Source of the DNA: Branchiibius sp. NY16-3462-2
GTDB taxonomy: Bacteria; Actinomycetota; Actinomycetes; Actinomycetales; Dermatophilaceae
NCBI RefSeq assembly: GCF_001594145.1
Contig: NZ_LVCF01000036.1
Coordinates: 1 to 63,679 of the forward strand
Length of the DNA stretch: 63,679 nucleotides
Direction: 5' to 3'
This document shows, one piece after another, positions 25,430-34,161 of the stretch; positions within the stretch are counted from its first letter, which is position 1; every line of letters begins with the position of its first letter. Below the pieces are notes generated by a model that was not told where the DNA came from, did not search any database, and worked only from the letters and a program-made list of their open reading frames with translations. Position numbers and translations under genes: made by a program.

Positions 25430-25444
25430 TTCCGTTAAACGGAA
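25430..25444. promoter_or_regulatory. Candidate operator TTCCGTT-A-AACGGAA
   Basis: A perfect 7-bp inverted repeat around a single A, 32 nt upstream of the deaminase start. It lies within the 221-nt gap between the deaminase and HNH genes. That gap also holds two copies of CGCGCGTTTG near 25501 and 25525. No gene is seen there. Confidence 0.45.
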
Positions 25445-25602
25445 ACCGAGTTTGGATGGCTTCTATTTGCGCGGGTTGTCGACAGCTGCGCGGGTGTAAA
25501 CCGCGCGTTTGTCGATAAGTCGCGCGTTTGCGAGTCGGCCTGTGCCGATTTAGCCCGGCCGAGATTTCTGAGTTTTAACTGTGCATAACCTGGATACAGG
25601 TG

Positions 25603-25618
25603 TCGAACACCAGTACAA
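25603..25618 (+). promoter_or_regulatory. LexA/SOS-box-like site overlapping the HNH promoter
   Basis: TCGAAC-ACCA-GTACAA matches the actinobacterial SOS box TCGAACN4GTTCGA at 10 of 12 conserved positions. It overlaps the -10 box TACAAT at 25614-25619. The ATG at 25626 is 6 nt after that -10, so the transcript is probably leaderless. In Mycobacterium tuberculosis several 13E12-repeat genes are known to carry LexA sites, which supports the reading. Confidence 0.6.
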
Positions 25619-25619
25619 T

Positions 25620-27386
25620 ATGGGTATGTCCGCGACCCCCTCCGAGTCCCCTTCTGGGATCGTTGCCGCGGTCCCGGATGCGGTGCTGACGGGGGCCTCG
25701 GTCGCGGAGTTGTTGGCGGCTGCTGAGCAGTTGCTGCGGGTCGCGTATGACCGGGTCGGTTCGGGTGCTGCTGCCCTGTCGCAGGACGCGTTGCTGTCTG
25801 ATGTGACGGCCGCGCAACGGGTGCAAAACAGTGCCTGGGGTGTGCAAACGCATCGGATCGCTCAGGCGGCGGCGATCGAACACCGCGAGGACCCCAACCC
25901 GGTCGAAGGTGCTCTGCCGCGGTTGATCTCCCGCGTCGTTGTTCATGAGCCGGGCAGCTTCGTCGATGAATGGTTCCCCCTCGAAGTGGCCACCCGGTTG
26001 GGCTGGTCGGATCGGCAAGCCGGCAACCGGATCAGTGACGCCGTCACTACCCTGGGGCGTTGTCCTCGGTTGTTGGACCGGGTTGGTGCTGGTGGGTTGG
26101 ACCCGTTCAAAGCCACCGTTGTTGCTGAGGTGACTCACGGAGCACCCGAGCACGTCACCGTCGCGGTGGAGGACCGGGTCCTGGCGGGTGACCCAGAGAC
26201 CACGACGGCGGCGAAACTGCGGGCGAAGGCTCGCCGGTTACGGGTGCGCCTGGACCCGATCGGAGCCGATGCCGCCGCGGCTGCCCGGCGTCGCTCGGCG
26301 GTGGGGGTGTTCGTGCGGGAGCATCACGAACCCGGGCTGTCGGAACTGACCGCGGTGCTCCCGACCCTGGATGCGGCGAAGCTGATGGCCGCGATCGACC
26401 AGTTAGCCCGCGACCTGCACTCGGTGACCACCACGGACAAGACGTTGGCGGAGTGCCGGGTGGATGCCCTCACCGACCTGACACTGGCCGGGGTCGGTGT
26501 CGACACGCAGCTGACGTTCCTGATCCCGATCGACACCGCTGCCCCAGCAGGCGTCGACCCGGCAGCGGCGGCCGCATCCGGCGATTCGGCCGGAACTGGC
26601 GGGGATGACCCGTTCGCGGGTGACCTCGGCGAGGACCTGTTCGATGGCCTGGATTTCGACGAGGCATCCCTGCTAGCCCACGAAGCGCTGATCGAGCAGG
26701 ACCTGCGCGACCAAGGCCTGGTCCCGATCAACGGCCGCGACCTGATGGATGAAGAACTCCGGGCGCTGTTCGATGCCGAACTCGCCGAACTCAACGCCAT
26801 CGCCAGTGGATCCACCGAACACCAACAACACGACAGTCCACCGGAGTCGCCCGGCGCCAGTCCACCGGGGTGTGAGCATGTGCCCGACCCGGACAACACC
26901 AGCTGCGGTCACCTCACGAGGTACCGCACCACACCCACCCTCACCGACACCATCACCACCGAATCCCGCGCGATCAGTGACCTGCTGCTACCGCGGGTCG
27001 GGGTGATCCCCGTCGACAGCATCGTGGAGATGACCCACCTACTCGGGGTGAAACTGTCCCGCGCGCTCACCGACGCAGCAACAGGTGTTGTGGTGGAAAC
27101 CGGTGACCGCTCCTACCGGCCCGGTGCCCGCCTGGCCCGGTTCGTCCAAGCCCGCGACCAACACTGCCGCTTCCCCGGCTGCACCAGGCCCGCGAAACTC
27201 TCCGACATCGACCACGTCATCCGCTACCCCGACGGAGAGACCGCGGCGCACAACCTGCAATGCCTGTGCCGACACCACCACCGCGCCAAACACGAAGGCG
27301 GCTGGAAAGTGATCATGTCCCCCACCGGGGTCTGCACCTGGACCAGCCCCACCGGCCGCACCTACCTCACCACCCCCGGCGACTGA
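25620..27386 (+). CDS. DUF222 / 13E12-repeat HNH endonuclease, about 588 aa
   Basis: The N-terminal two thirds is the DUF222 (13E12 repeat) region, with IAQAAAIEHR, VATRLGWSDRQAGNRI and ARRLRVRLDPIGADAAAAARR. An acidic low-complexity linker follows (about 325-430). The C-terminal HNH motif is complete: CRFPGCTRPA, then DIDHVIRYPDG, HNLQCLCRHHHRAKH and GGWKV. These genes are abundant in actinobacteria and behave as mobile or repeat-associated nucleases of unknown target. Start is ATG 25620 or, more likely for a leaderless mRNA, ATG 25626. Confidence 0.88.
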   Translation: MGMSATPSESPSGIVAAVPDAVLTGASVAELLAAAEQLLRVAYDRVGSGAAALSQDALLSDVTAAQRVQNSAWGVQTHRIAQAAAIEHREDPNPVEGALPRLISRVVVHEPGSFVDEWFPLEVATRLGWSDRQAGNRISDAVTTLGRCPRLLDRVGAGGLDPFKATVVAEVTHGAPEHVTVAVEDRVLAGDPETTTAAKLRAKARRLRVRLDPIGADAAAAARRRSAVGVFVREHHEPGLSELTAVLPTLDAAKLMAAIDQLARDLHSVTTTDKTLAECRVDALTDLTLAGVGVDTQLTFLIPIDTAAPAGVDPAAAAASGDSAGTGGDDPFAGDLGEDLFDGLDFDEASLLAHEALIEQDLRDQGLVPINGRDLMDEELRALFDAELAELNAIASGSTEHQQHDSPPESPGASPPGCEHVPDPDNTSCGHLTRYRTTPTLTDTITTESRAISDLLLPRVGVIPVDSIVEMTHLLGVKLSRALTDAATGVVVETGDRSYRPGARLARFVQARDQHCRFPGCTRPAKLSDIDHVIRYPDGETAAHNLQCLCRHHHRAKHEGGWKVIMSPTGVCTWTSPTGRTYLTTPGD

Positions 27387-27406
27387 GAGCAGGCGAGGTG
27401 CCTCAG

Positions 27407-29149
27407 TCAGCCGTCCATCGGACCGGGCTCCCGGCGCCGCATCTCCAGACTGATCTGGTCGGCATCCAGGACATTGAGCAGTTCCGACAGGACTTCGGAT
27501 GGAGCCGTGCCGGCCCGGCGGATCTCCAACAGCCGTCGACGTTCGGCGTCCAGCACCGCGATCCGCAACTCAAGCATCTGGTTGGCCCGATCGATACCCT
27601 CCGGGTCGTCGGCGGCAGGACGCAGGTCGGCCCGCGACTGGGTGCGGCCCTTCATCCTGTCGACCAGGTCCGCGTCGTACGTCGATCCATCCGCTCGGCG
27701 CAGCTCCGGACTGTCGAGGAACTTCTCGCCCGCAACCTGCATCGTCGAGATCAGACTCTCGATCTCGCTGCGATCGGTGACGTTCCCGGTCAGTCCGAGT
27801 CGGCGTACCAGAGGACTCAGCGTCCCGCCCTGGATCAGCAGGCTGCCGCCCGCCACGAAGAAGGCCACCAGGATCAGCAGCGAGCGCTGCGGAGTGTTGG
27901 CCGGGAGGGTCTGGGCGGCCGCCACGGTGACCGCCCCGCGCATCCCCGCCCACACCAACATCGCGCCATCGCGAGCGCCCCAGCGCTCCTGCAGGATGTA
28001 GTCGAAATCGGCGAGCCGCTGATTCCACATGCGCCGCCCGGCGCGCACCACCTGCTCCTCGTCCATCCCGGCGGTCCGCCGCGAGGAACTGACCCGTTCG
28101 TAGAGGTGCTGTTTGGCCTCGTCTGTTGTCCAGTACTCCTTGGCTTTCTTGGTCCGCTCGACCCGGCGGTTACCGGTCCACAGCAACAGCGCGACGTACG
28201 CCGCGCGCACCAGAAGCACGGTCAGTCCCGCCGCGAGGGCGAGCCAGCCCGCCTTCCACAGACTCTCGTGTTCCTCGCGCACGTCCTGCACCAACTCGAT
28301 GAGCTGCATGCCCATCAGCAGGAAGATCGTGCCCTCCAGGATGAGTCCGATGGTGCTCCAGTTGGCGCGGTCGGCGAGCCGGTCCTGGGCGCGCAGGTGC
28401 TTGCCGGCGCCGACCGAGGTCACCAGGCCAGCAGTCACCGCGGCGACCAGGCCGGATCCGCCGAGTCGCTCGACCGGCAGATACGCCGCGAACGGCACCA
28501 CGAAAGAGACTGCGGTGCTGAGGGTTTCGTCTTGCATGCGGGAGCGAACCCACACCGCCAGCCGGCCGACTGCGTAGCCGATCGCGGCCGCGATAACGAT
28601 CGAGTAGATGAACGAGCCGAGCACTCCGGCCAGCGACACAGAAGCGCCGATCGCGGCCACCGCAGCGCGCAGTAACACCAGCGCGGAGGCGTCATTGAGC
28701 AGGCTCTCGCCCTCCAGGACGGTGAGCAGGCGCGGACTGACCCCGAGGCTGCGGGCGATCGAGGTCGCCACGGCGTCGGTGGGACTGACCACGGCGCCGA
28801 TTGCCACCCCCGTCGCGAAACCGATCTCCGGGATCAGCCGTGACATCAACCAACCCACCGACAGCGCAGTGATGACCACCAGCACGATCGACAGACCAGA
28901 GATCGCGGGAAGGTCGCGCCGGAAATCCATCACCGGCAGGCGCGTCGAGGTCGCATAGAGCAGCGGCGGCAGGATGCCCGCCAGGATCCACTCCGGATCG
29001 ACCTCGATGTGCCGCAGGGAGGGAACCGCCGTGAGCGCGATCCCCGCAGCGACCAGGGCCAGCGGGGTGGCGATGTTGATCTTCGATGCAAAGAAACTGA
29101 CCGCGACAACCACCGTCACCACGAGGACCCCGAGGACCAGCAGTTCCAT
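27407..29149 (-). CDS. CPA1-type Na+/H+ antiporter (NhaP-like), 580 aa
   Basis: Plasma-membrane monovalent cation/proton antiporter with about 12 helices in the first 410 residues and a cytosolic tail of about 150 residues. Ion-binding motifs are SPTDAVATS (TDAVAT 124-129) and LEGESLLNDASALVLL (ND 152-153), both typical of CPA1. The tail has charged helices (RMKGRTQSRADL and similar) and probably regulates activity by pH or oligomerisation. It follows the LysR gene with a 9-nt gap on the same strand and may be cotranscribed with it. Confidence 0.9.
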   Translation of the reverse strand: MELLVLGVLVVTVVVAVSFFASKINIATPLALVAAGIALTAVPSLRHIEVDPEWILAGILPPLLYATSTRLPVMDFRRDLPAISGLSIVLVVITALSVGWLMSRLIPEIGFATGVAIGAVVSPTDAVATSIARSLGVSPRLLTVLEGESLLNDASALVLLRAAVAAIGASVSLAGVLGSFIYSIVIAAAIGYAVGRLAVWVRSRMQDETLSTAVSFVVPFAAYLPVERLGGSGLVAAVTAGLVTSVGAGKHLRAQDRLADRANWSTIGLILEGTIFLLMGMQLIELVQDVREEHESLWKAGWLALAAGLTVLLVRAAYVALLLWTGNRRVERTKKAKEYWTTDEAKQHLYERVSSSRRTAGMDEEQVVRAGRRMWNQRLADFDYILQERWGARDGAMLVWAGMRGAVTVAAAQTLPANTPQRSLLILVAFFVAGGSLLIQGGTLSPLVRRLGLTGNVTDRSEIESLISTMQVAGEKFLDSPELRRADGSTYDADLVDRMKGRTQSRADLRPAADDPEGIDRANQMLELRIAVLDAERRRLLEIRRAGTAPSEVLSELLNVLDADQISLEMRRREPGPMDG

Positions 29150-29158
29150 GGACTGACC

Positions 29159-30067
29159 CTAGTGAGCGGTCAACTCTTGCAGGTGGCGCAGCACCTCGGC
29201 GACGACTGCCCGCGCGGCCCGGTCCGGCCGCAAGATCGCCTCGATCTGCCGGGTCGGCTCCCCATCCAGCGTGTCCAACAGCCGCAACCGCTGCCCTTCG
29301 CGATCGTCCACCGAATCCTTCGGCAGCAAAGCGATCCCGTGCCCGGCCGCGACCAGCGCCTCCTGCATCCGCAGATCCCCGAAGCGTTGGACGACCCGCG
29401 GTGTCAGACCCGCCGTGCCGAACCACTGCGTCAGCAACCGGTCGAACGGCCAATCCGCAGGTACGCCGATCCAAGACTCCCGCGCCAACGTCACCGGGCG
29501 CACCCGGTGCCGATCCGCAAGTCGATGGCCCGGAGCGACGGCGACGGCCAGGCGCTCGCGGGTGAGCGGTACGACGGTGAAGGAGTCGCCGTCGCGTGTC
29601 CTCACAGGAGATGGGTCTCCCACCGGTCGGTGCGCGACGACGATGTCGAAGCGATCGGCGTACGGCGCGTAGTCGTCACTGTGCACGTCCAGGTCGGTGG
29701 CGATCAGTTCGATCTCCGGCTGTGCGGCCAGGCGCGACAGCAATCCGGGTACGAATCGCTGGCCGGCGGTCGGGAAGACGGCCAACCGCACAATCCCCGC
29801 GACCTGGCCCCGATAGCGATCCCAACGGGCCTGCAGTTCCTCACGGGCGGCAGCTAGATGCACACTCGCAGCGGCTAATTCACGGCCAGCATCGGTGAGC
29901 TCGATCCCGCGGCCGACCCGCCGCAGCAACGTCGCCCGCGCCTCGCGTTCGAGCAGGTGCAGCTGCTGGGAGACGGCGGTCGGAGTGACGTGCAGCGCCG
30001 CAGCAGTAGCCGTCACCGAACCGCGACGGTCCAATTCGCGCAGCATGTCCAACCTGCGTTCATCCAT
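29159..30067 (-). CDS. LysR family regulator, 302 aa
   Basis: The winged HTH occupies residues 1-60: MDERRLDMLRELDRRGSVTA and LHVTPTAVSQQLHLLEREA. The effector domain includes VRLAVFPTAGQRFVPGLL and YADRFDIVVAHRP. The subgroup with this N-terminus often sits divergent from EamA exporters, as here (73 nt to the gene at 30140), so that exporter is the probable target. Transcription can also continue into the antiporter gene. Confidence 0.87.
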   Translation of the reverse strand: MDERRLDMLRELDRRGSVTATAAALHVTPTAVSQQLHLLEREARATLLRRVGRGIELTDAGRELAAASVHLAAAREELQARWDRYRGQVAGIVRLAVFPTAGQRFVPGLLSRLAAQPEIELIATDLDVHSDDYAPYADRFDIVVAHRPVGDPSPVRTRDGDSFTVVPLTRERLAVAVAPGHRLADRHRVRPVTLARESWIGVPADWPFDRLLTQWFGTAGLTPRVVQRFGDLRMQEALVAAGHGIALLPKDSVDDREGQRLRLLDTLDGEPTRQIEAILRPDRAARAVVAEVLRHLQELTAH

Positions 30068-30081
30068 GAAGTAACGCTACA

Positions 30082-30100
30082 AGAATGCTCAAATCATTCT
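30082..30100. promoter_or_regulatory. Candidate LysR operator between lysR and eamA
   Basis: AGAATG-CTCAAAT-CATTCT, a 6-bp inverted repeat with a 7-nt spacer, in an AT-rich patch midway between the divergent LysR and EamA starts. Confidence 0.45.
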
Positions 30101-30139
30101 CGATAGACTTGATGATCAGACCGACGCCACGCTGGTCCC

Positions 30140-31081
30140 ATGACTCGACGTGACACTGCGATCGCCTGCCTGGTGGCGGCCCTGTGGGGTGCGAACTTCG
30201 TGGCGATCCACGAGTCGTTGCAACAGTTCCCACCGTTCTTCCTGATCTCGCTCCGGTTCGCGCTGCTGGCGATCCCGGCGCTGCTCTTCGTCCGCCGGCC
30301 GAACGTGCCACTGCGCTGGCTGCTGCTCTACGGAGTCGGTTTCGGCATCCTGCAGTTCGTTTTCCTGTACGCCGGGATGGCCGCTGGGATGCCATCCGGA
30401 CTGGCGTCGTTGGTCCTGCAGGCGTCAGCCCCGTTCACGGTGTTGCTCGCGGCAGTCTTCCTCCGGGAGAAGCCGGGCCGGGTGCGGTTGATCGGGATCG
30501 GTGTTGCAGTGGTCGGCTTCACGGTCATTGCAGTCACCCGCGGACTGGCCGCCCAACTGGTCCCGGTGCTGCTCGTGCTGGCCGGTGGGCTGGGCTGGGC
30601 GATCGGCAACATCGGCAACCGGCAGGCCCGCACCACCGAGCCGTTCGCACTGATGATGTGGATGTGCGTGATCCCGCCGATCCCGATGCTGGCGTTCTCG
30701 CTGGCGGTCGAAGGTCCGCACCGGATCGCCACCTCGCTGACCACGTCGTTGGCGGCCAGCGCGATCCCGGCGTGGCTGGGTCTGGCCTACACGGTCCTGC
30801 TGGGCACCGTTGCCGGTAGTTCACTGTGGTCGATGCTGATGGCGCGCAACCCGTCCTCCAGCGTCGCGCCGTTCTCGATGCTGGTGCCGGTCGCCGGGTT
30901 CCTGTCCGCCGGAGTCGTCCTGGGCGAGCGGCCAGCCGCAGGTGACCTGGCCGGTGGCACTCTGGTGATCCTCGGCGTACTCGCACCCACTCTGGTGGCC
31001 CTTGCCCAGCGGCGGATGGTGTCCAATCGCCCGCATCCCGGGCTCGAATATCAGCATCCGGACGAGAGTCTTACGATGTAG
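30140..31081 (+). CDS. EamA/DMT superfamily exporter, 313 aa
   Basis: Ten-helix drug/metabolite transporter made of two EamA repeats. The first starts AIACLVAALWGANFVAIHES and contains APFTVLLAAVFLREKPG. The second contains GGLGWAIGNIGNRQAR and APFSMLVPVAGFLSAGVVLGE, where the repeated Pro/Glu-ending helices are diagnostic. Members export amino acids, purines or metabolites; the closest type is YdcZ/EamA-like amino-acid exporters. Divergent LysR control is likely. ilvD follows after 2 nt and may be partly cotranscribed. Confidence 0.87.
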   Translation: MTRRDTAIACLVAALWGANFVAIHESLQQFPPFFLISLRFALLAIPALLFVRRPNVPLRWLLLYGVGFGILQFVFLYAGMAAGMPSGLASLVLQASAPFTVLLAAVFLREKPGRVRLIGIGVAVVGFTVIAVTRGLAAQLVPVLLVLAGGLGWAIGNIGNRQARTTEPFALMMWMCVIPPIPMLAFSLAVEGPHRIATSLTTSLAASAIPAWLGLAYTVLLGTVAGSSLWSMLMARNPSSSVAPFSMLVPVAGFLSAGVVLGERPAAGDLAGGTLVILGVLAPTLVALAQRRMVSNRPHPGLEYQHPDESLTM

Positions 31082-31083
31082 TC

Positions 31084-32934
31084 ATGCCCGCACTGCGTTC
31101 CAAGACCTCGACCGACGGTCGCAACATGGCCGGTGCGCGCTCCTTGTGGCGCGCGACCGGCATGACCGATGACGACTTCGGCAAACCGATCATCGCCATC
31201 GCCAACTCCTACACGCAGTTCGTCCCCGGGCACGTGCACCTCAAGGACATGGGCGACCTCGTCGCCGGAGCGATCCGCGAGGCGGGTGCGGTCTCCAAGG
31301 AGTTCAACACCATCGCAGTCGACGACGGCATCGCGATGGGCCACGCCGGCATGCTCTACTCGCTGCCCAGCCGCGAGTTGATCGCCGACTCCGTCGAATA
31401 CATGGTCAACGCGCACACCGCTGACGCACTGGTCTGCATCAGCAACTGCGACAAGATCACCCCCGGCATGCTGATGGCCGCCCTGCGCCTGAACATCCCG
31501 ACGGTCTTCGTCTCAGGTGGCCCGATGGAGGCCGGCAAAGCGGTCATCGTCGACGGCGTTGCCCAGACGCCCACTAACCTGATCACTGCGATCAATGCGT
31601 CTGCGGCAGAAGCGGTTTCGGACGAAGGACTGGCCGCCGTCGAGCGCTCGGCCTGCCCGACCTGTGGCTCCTGCTCCGGCATGTTCACCGCCAACTCGAT
31701 GAACTGCCTGACCGAAGCGCTCGGCCTGTCGCTGCCCGGCAACGGGTCCACGTTGGCCACTCACGCTGCCCGCAAGGAACTCTTCCTCAACGCCGGCCGC
31801 ATCGTCGTCGACCTGGCCAAGCGCTACTACGAGCAGGACGACGAGTCGGTCCTGCCCCGGTCGATCGCCACTGAGAAGGCCTTCACCAACGCGATGGCCC
31901 TCGATGTCGCCATGGGCGGCTCGACCAACACCGTGCTGCACATCCTGGCCGCCGCCCAGGAGGGCGAGGTCGACTTCACCCTGGCCGACATCGACGCGAT
32001 CTCCCGGCGGGTGCCGTGCCTGGCCAAGGTCGCCCCCAACCACCCGAGCTATCACATGGAGGACGTGCACCGCGCGGGCGGAATCCCTGCGCTGCTCGGC
32101 GAACTCGACCGCGCCGGCCTGCTGGAGCGCGACGTGCACACCGTCCACTCGCCCGACCTGGAGTCGTGGCTGTCCGCGTGGGACGTGCGCGCAGCCAACC
32201 CGAGCCGCCAGGCCATCGAGCTCTTCCACGCGGCTCCTGGGGGAGTGCGTACCACTGAAGCGTTCTCCACCGAGAACCGTTGGGAGACATTGGATCTGGA
32301 CGCCGCGGGCGGCTGCATCCACGACGTCGACCACGCCTATACCGTCGATGGTGGCCTAGCAGTCCTCTTCGGCAATCTGGCTGAGGACGGCGCCGTCATC
32401 AAGACCGCCGGAATCGACGAGGAGCTCTTCCACTTCGTGGGCAAGGCCCTGGTCGTCGAGTCGCAGGAGGCCGCCGTCGAGGCCATCCTGAGCAAGCGCG
32501 TGCAGCCCGGCGACGTCGTCGTGGTGCGCTACGAAGGCCCTGCGGGCGGTCCGGGCATGCAGGAGATGCTGCACCCGACCTCGTTCATCAAGGGCCTCGG
32601 CCTGGGCAAGGTGTGCGCGCTGATCACCGACGGCCGCTTCTCCGGTGGCTCCTCCGGCATCTCGGTCGGCCACATCTCTCCCGAAGCGGCCTCCGGGGGC
32701 ACGATCGCGCTAGTCGAGGACGGCGACGAGATCGAGATCGACGTCCACCGCCGGCTCCTGCAGGTCAACGTGCCCGCCGACGTCCTGGCCGAGCGACGGG
32801 CCAAGATGGAGGCTTCCGAGCATCCGTGGTCACCGATCGACCGTGACAGGGTCGTCTCCAAGGCTCTGCAGGCGTACGCCGCGATGGCCGCCTCGGCATC
32901 CACGGGCGCCGTACGCCAATTGCCCACGCGCTGA
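31084..32934 (+). CDS. ilvD: Dihydroxyacid dehydratase, 616 aa
   Basis: Fe-S enzyme of branched-chain amino acid and pantothenate synthesis, dehydrating 2,3-dihydroxy-isovalerate and -methylvalerate. Cluster and active-site motifs are ISNCDKITPGMLMAALRLNIP (first half) and CPTCGSCSGMFTANSMNCL. The C-terminal half has GPAGGPGMQEML and GRFSGGSSGISVGHISPEA with the catalytic serine. Length is normal. No other ilv genes are adjacent; the preceding gene is an EamA exporter, possibly of amino acids. Confidence 0.95.
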   Translation: MPALRSKTSTDGRNMAGARSLWRATGMTDDDFGKPIIAIANSYTQFVPGHVHLKDMGDLVAGAIREAGAVSKEFNTIAVDDGIAMGHAGMLYSLPSRELIADSVEYMVNAHTADALVCISNCDKITPGMLMAALRLNIPTVFVSGGPMEAGKAVIVDGVAQTPTNLITAINASAAEAVSDEGLAAVERSACPTCGSCSGMFTANSMNCLTEALGLSLPGNGSTLATHAARKELFLNAGRIVVDLAKRYYEQDDESVLPRSIATEKAFTNAMALDVAMGGSTNTVLHILAAAQEGEVDFTLADIDAISRRVPCLAKVAPNHPSYHMEDVHRAGGIPALLGELDRAGLLERDVHTVHSPDLESWLSAWDVRAANPSRQAIELFHAAPGGVRTTEAFSTENRWETLDLDAAGGCIHDVDHAYTVDGGLAVLFGNLAEDGAVIKTAGIDEELFHFVGKALVVESQEAAVEAILSKRVQPGDVVVVRYEGPAGGPGMQEMLHPTSFIKGLGLGKVCALITDGRFSGGSSGISVGHISPEAASGGTIALVEDGDEIEIDVHRRLLQVNVPADVLAERRAKMEASEHPWSPIDRDRVVSKALQAYAAMAASASTGAVRQLPTR

Positions 32935-32948
32935 GGCGGATTCGGCGC

Positions 32949-33476
32949 TTAGTCCTCGTCCGGCGTACGCCGATCGGCAGCTGCATCCTGTGCCCTCACC
33001 AGGGTGCGCAGCGGCAGGGCAACCCACAACGCTAGGAAGCCCAGGACGCTCAACACACCGCTGACGATCGCGGCCACGGGTCCGACCACGATGGAGAAGA
33101 CCAGCATCAGGACAAGGGTCACGGTGATGGCCAAGGTGACCAGACCACATTTGGCCAACAGGTCGGCCTGCGCGACCAGGACACCCTTCTCGTGTTTGGC
33201 GAAGAGCAGCCGATGGGCGCTCACCGGTGCGATCAGCAGGCCACTGGCCACGACCGAGCACACGGTCGCGGCCATATAGATGGCCTTCTGCCAACCCGCG
33301 AGGTCGTTGAACAGGGACTGCAGCGGCAGCGTCAGCAGGAAACCGGACAGCAGTTGCACGCCGGTCTGTACGACGCGCAACTCCTGCAGGAGTTCGGTCC
33401 AGTTGCGGTCGAGCTTCTCGGTCGGGGTCTCATGGCGTTCGGCATCCCCCGCGTGCCAGACCTCCGGGTCGGTCAC
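32949..33476 (-). CDS. DUF6328-like membrane protein, 175 aa
   Basis: A soluble N-terminus with DRNWTELLQELRVVQTGVQ leads into four membrane helices (about 42-60, 68-86, 106-128 and 132-150). The LLQELRVxQTGxQxLxGFLLTLPF-type segment is the hallmark of DUF6328 proteins. Function is unknown. It lies head-to-tail behind the universal stress protein gene, 2 nt apart, and the two are probably one leftward operon. Confidence 0.8.
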   Translation of the reverse strand: MTDPEVWHAGDAERHETPTEKLDRNWTELLQELRVVQTGVQLLSGFLLTLPLQSLFNDLAGWQKAIYMAATVCSVVASGLLIAPVSAHRLLFAKHEKGVLVAQADLLAKCGLVTLAITVTLVLMLVFSIVVGPVAAIVSGVLSVLGFLALWVALPLRTLVRAQDAAADRRTPDED

Positions 33477-33478
33477 CG

Positions 33479-33931
33479 TCAGGCGGCAGGCGGCGGTGCG
33501 GTGTCACCGTGAACGACCAGCACCGGGCACTTGGCATGCTCAGCGACCGCCGAACTCACGGAGCCGAGCAGCAAACCCTTGAACCCACCGTGCCCGCGGC
33601 TGCCGACCACGATCATGTGGGCGCCGTCCCCTTCGTCGAGGATCACGTTGGCGGCCGAGCCCTCACGGATCACGGTGTCGACGGTGCTGGGGTCCTCCAG
33701 GACCCGGGCGAGTGTCGCATCGAGGGACTCCTTGGCCAGCGCCTGCGGGTCCCAGTCGGGCAGCGTGACCCAATCCGCGCCGTACATCGCAGTCGGCAAC
33801 GCATAGGCGGTGACGGCCACCAACCGGCTGCCACTGGTCTTAGCCATGAAGGCACCCCACTTCAGCGCGTTCACCGACGGGTCCGACCCGTCCACCCCTA
33901 CGACTACGGTGTTCTTGCTGTCGTTGCTCAT
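33479..33931 (-). CDS. Universal stress protein (UspA domain), 150 aa
   Basis: Single Usp domain. The start NTVVVGVDGSDPSVNALKW carries the first nucleotide contact (VGVDGS). The ATP-binding loop G-x2-G-x9-GS/T appears as GSRGHGGFKGLLLGSVSS, with KCPVLVV following, so this is the ATP-binding subclass. ATG 33931 is preceded by AAAGGAG and follows common Usp N-termini. Usp proteins act in starvation and hypoxia tolerance. The DUF6328-like gene lies directly downstream. Confidence 0.9.
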   Translation of the reverse strand: MSNDSKNTVVVGVDGSDPSVNALKWGAFMAKTSGSRLVAVTAYALPTAMYGADWVTLPDWDPQALAKESLDATLARVLEDPSTVDTVIREGSAANVILDEGDGAHMIVVGSRGHGGFKGLLLGSVSSAVAEHAKCPVLVVHGDTAPPPAA

Positions 33932-34161
33932 GACCGTGCGCTCCTTTGATCGAGCCGAGACCGGCGCTCCGCCGGTGCAGTTGCGGGCTCCCGCCCACCC
34001 CTTCATTGTGCTCCTCACCCCTGCGGATGGGATTGGCGGGTATTGCTGATTGGTGGGCGTTATTGGTTCAACTGGGGCAATAAATCACTTATAGTTACAA
34101 ATAGTTGTTCACAACGGAACATGTCCGTGGACGACGACAACCCCCATCATCGGAGGCCGAT

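Noticed and set aside
25500..25540. A short CRISPR-like repeat (two copies of CGCGCGTTTG)
   Set aside because: Only two copies, unequal context and no cas genes; it is simple GC-rich repetition in a promoter region.
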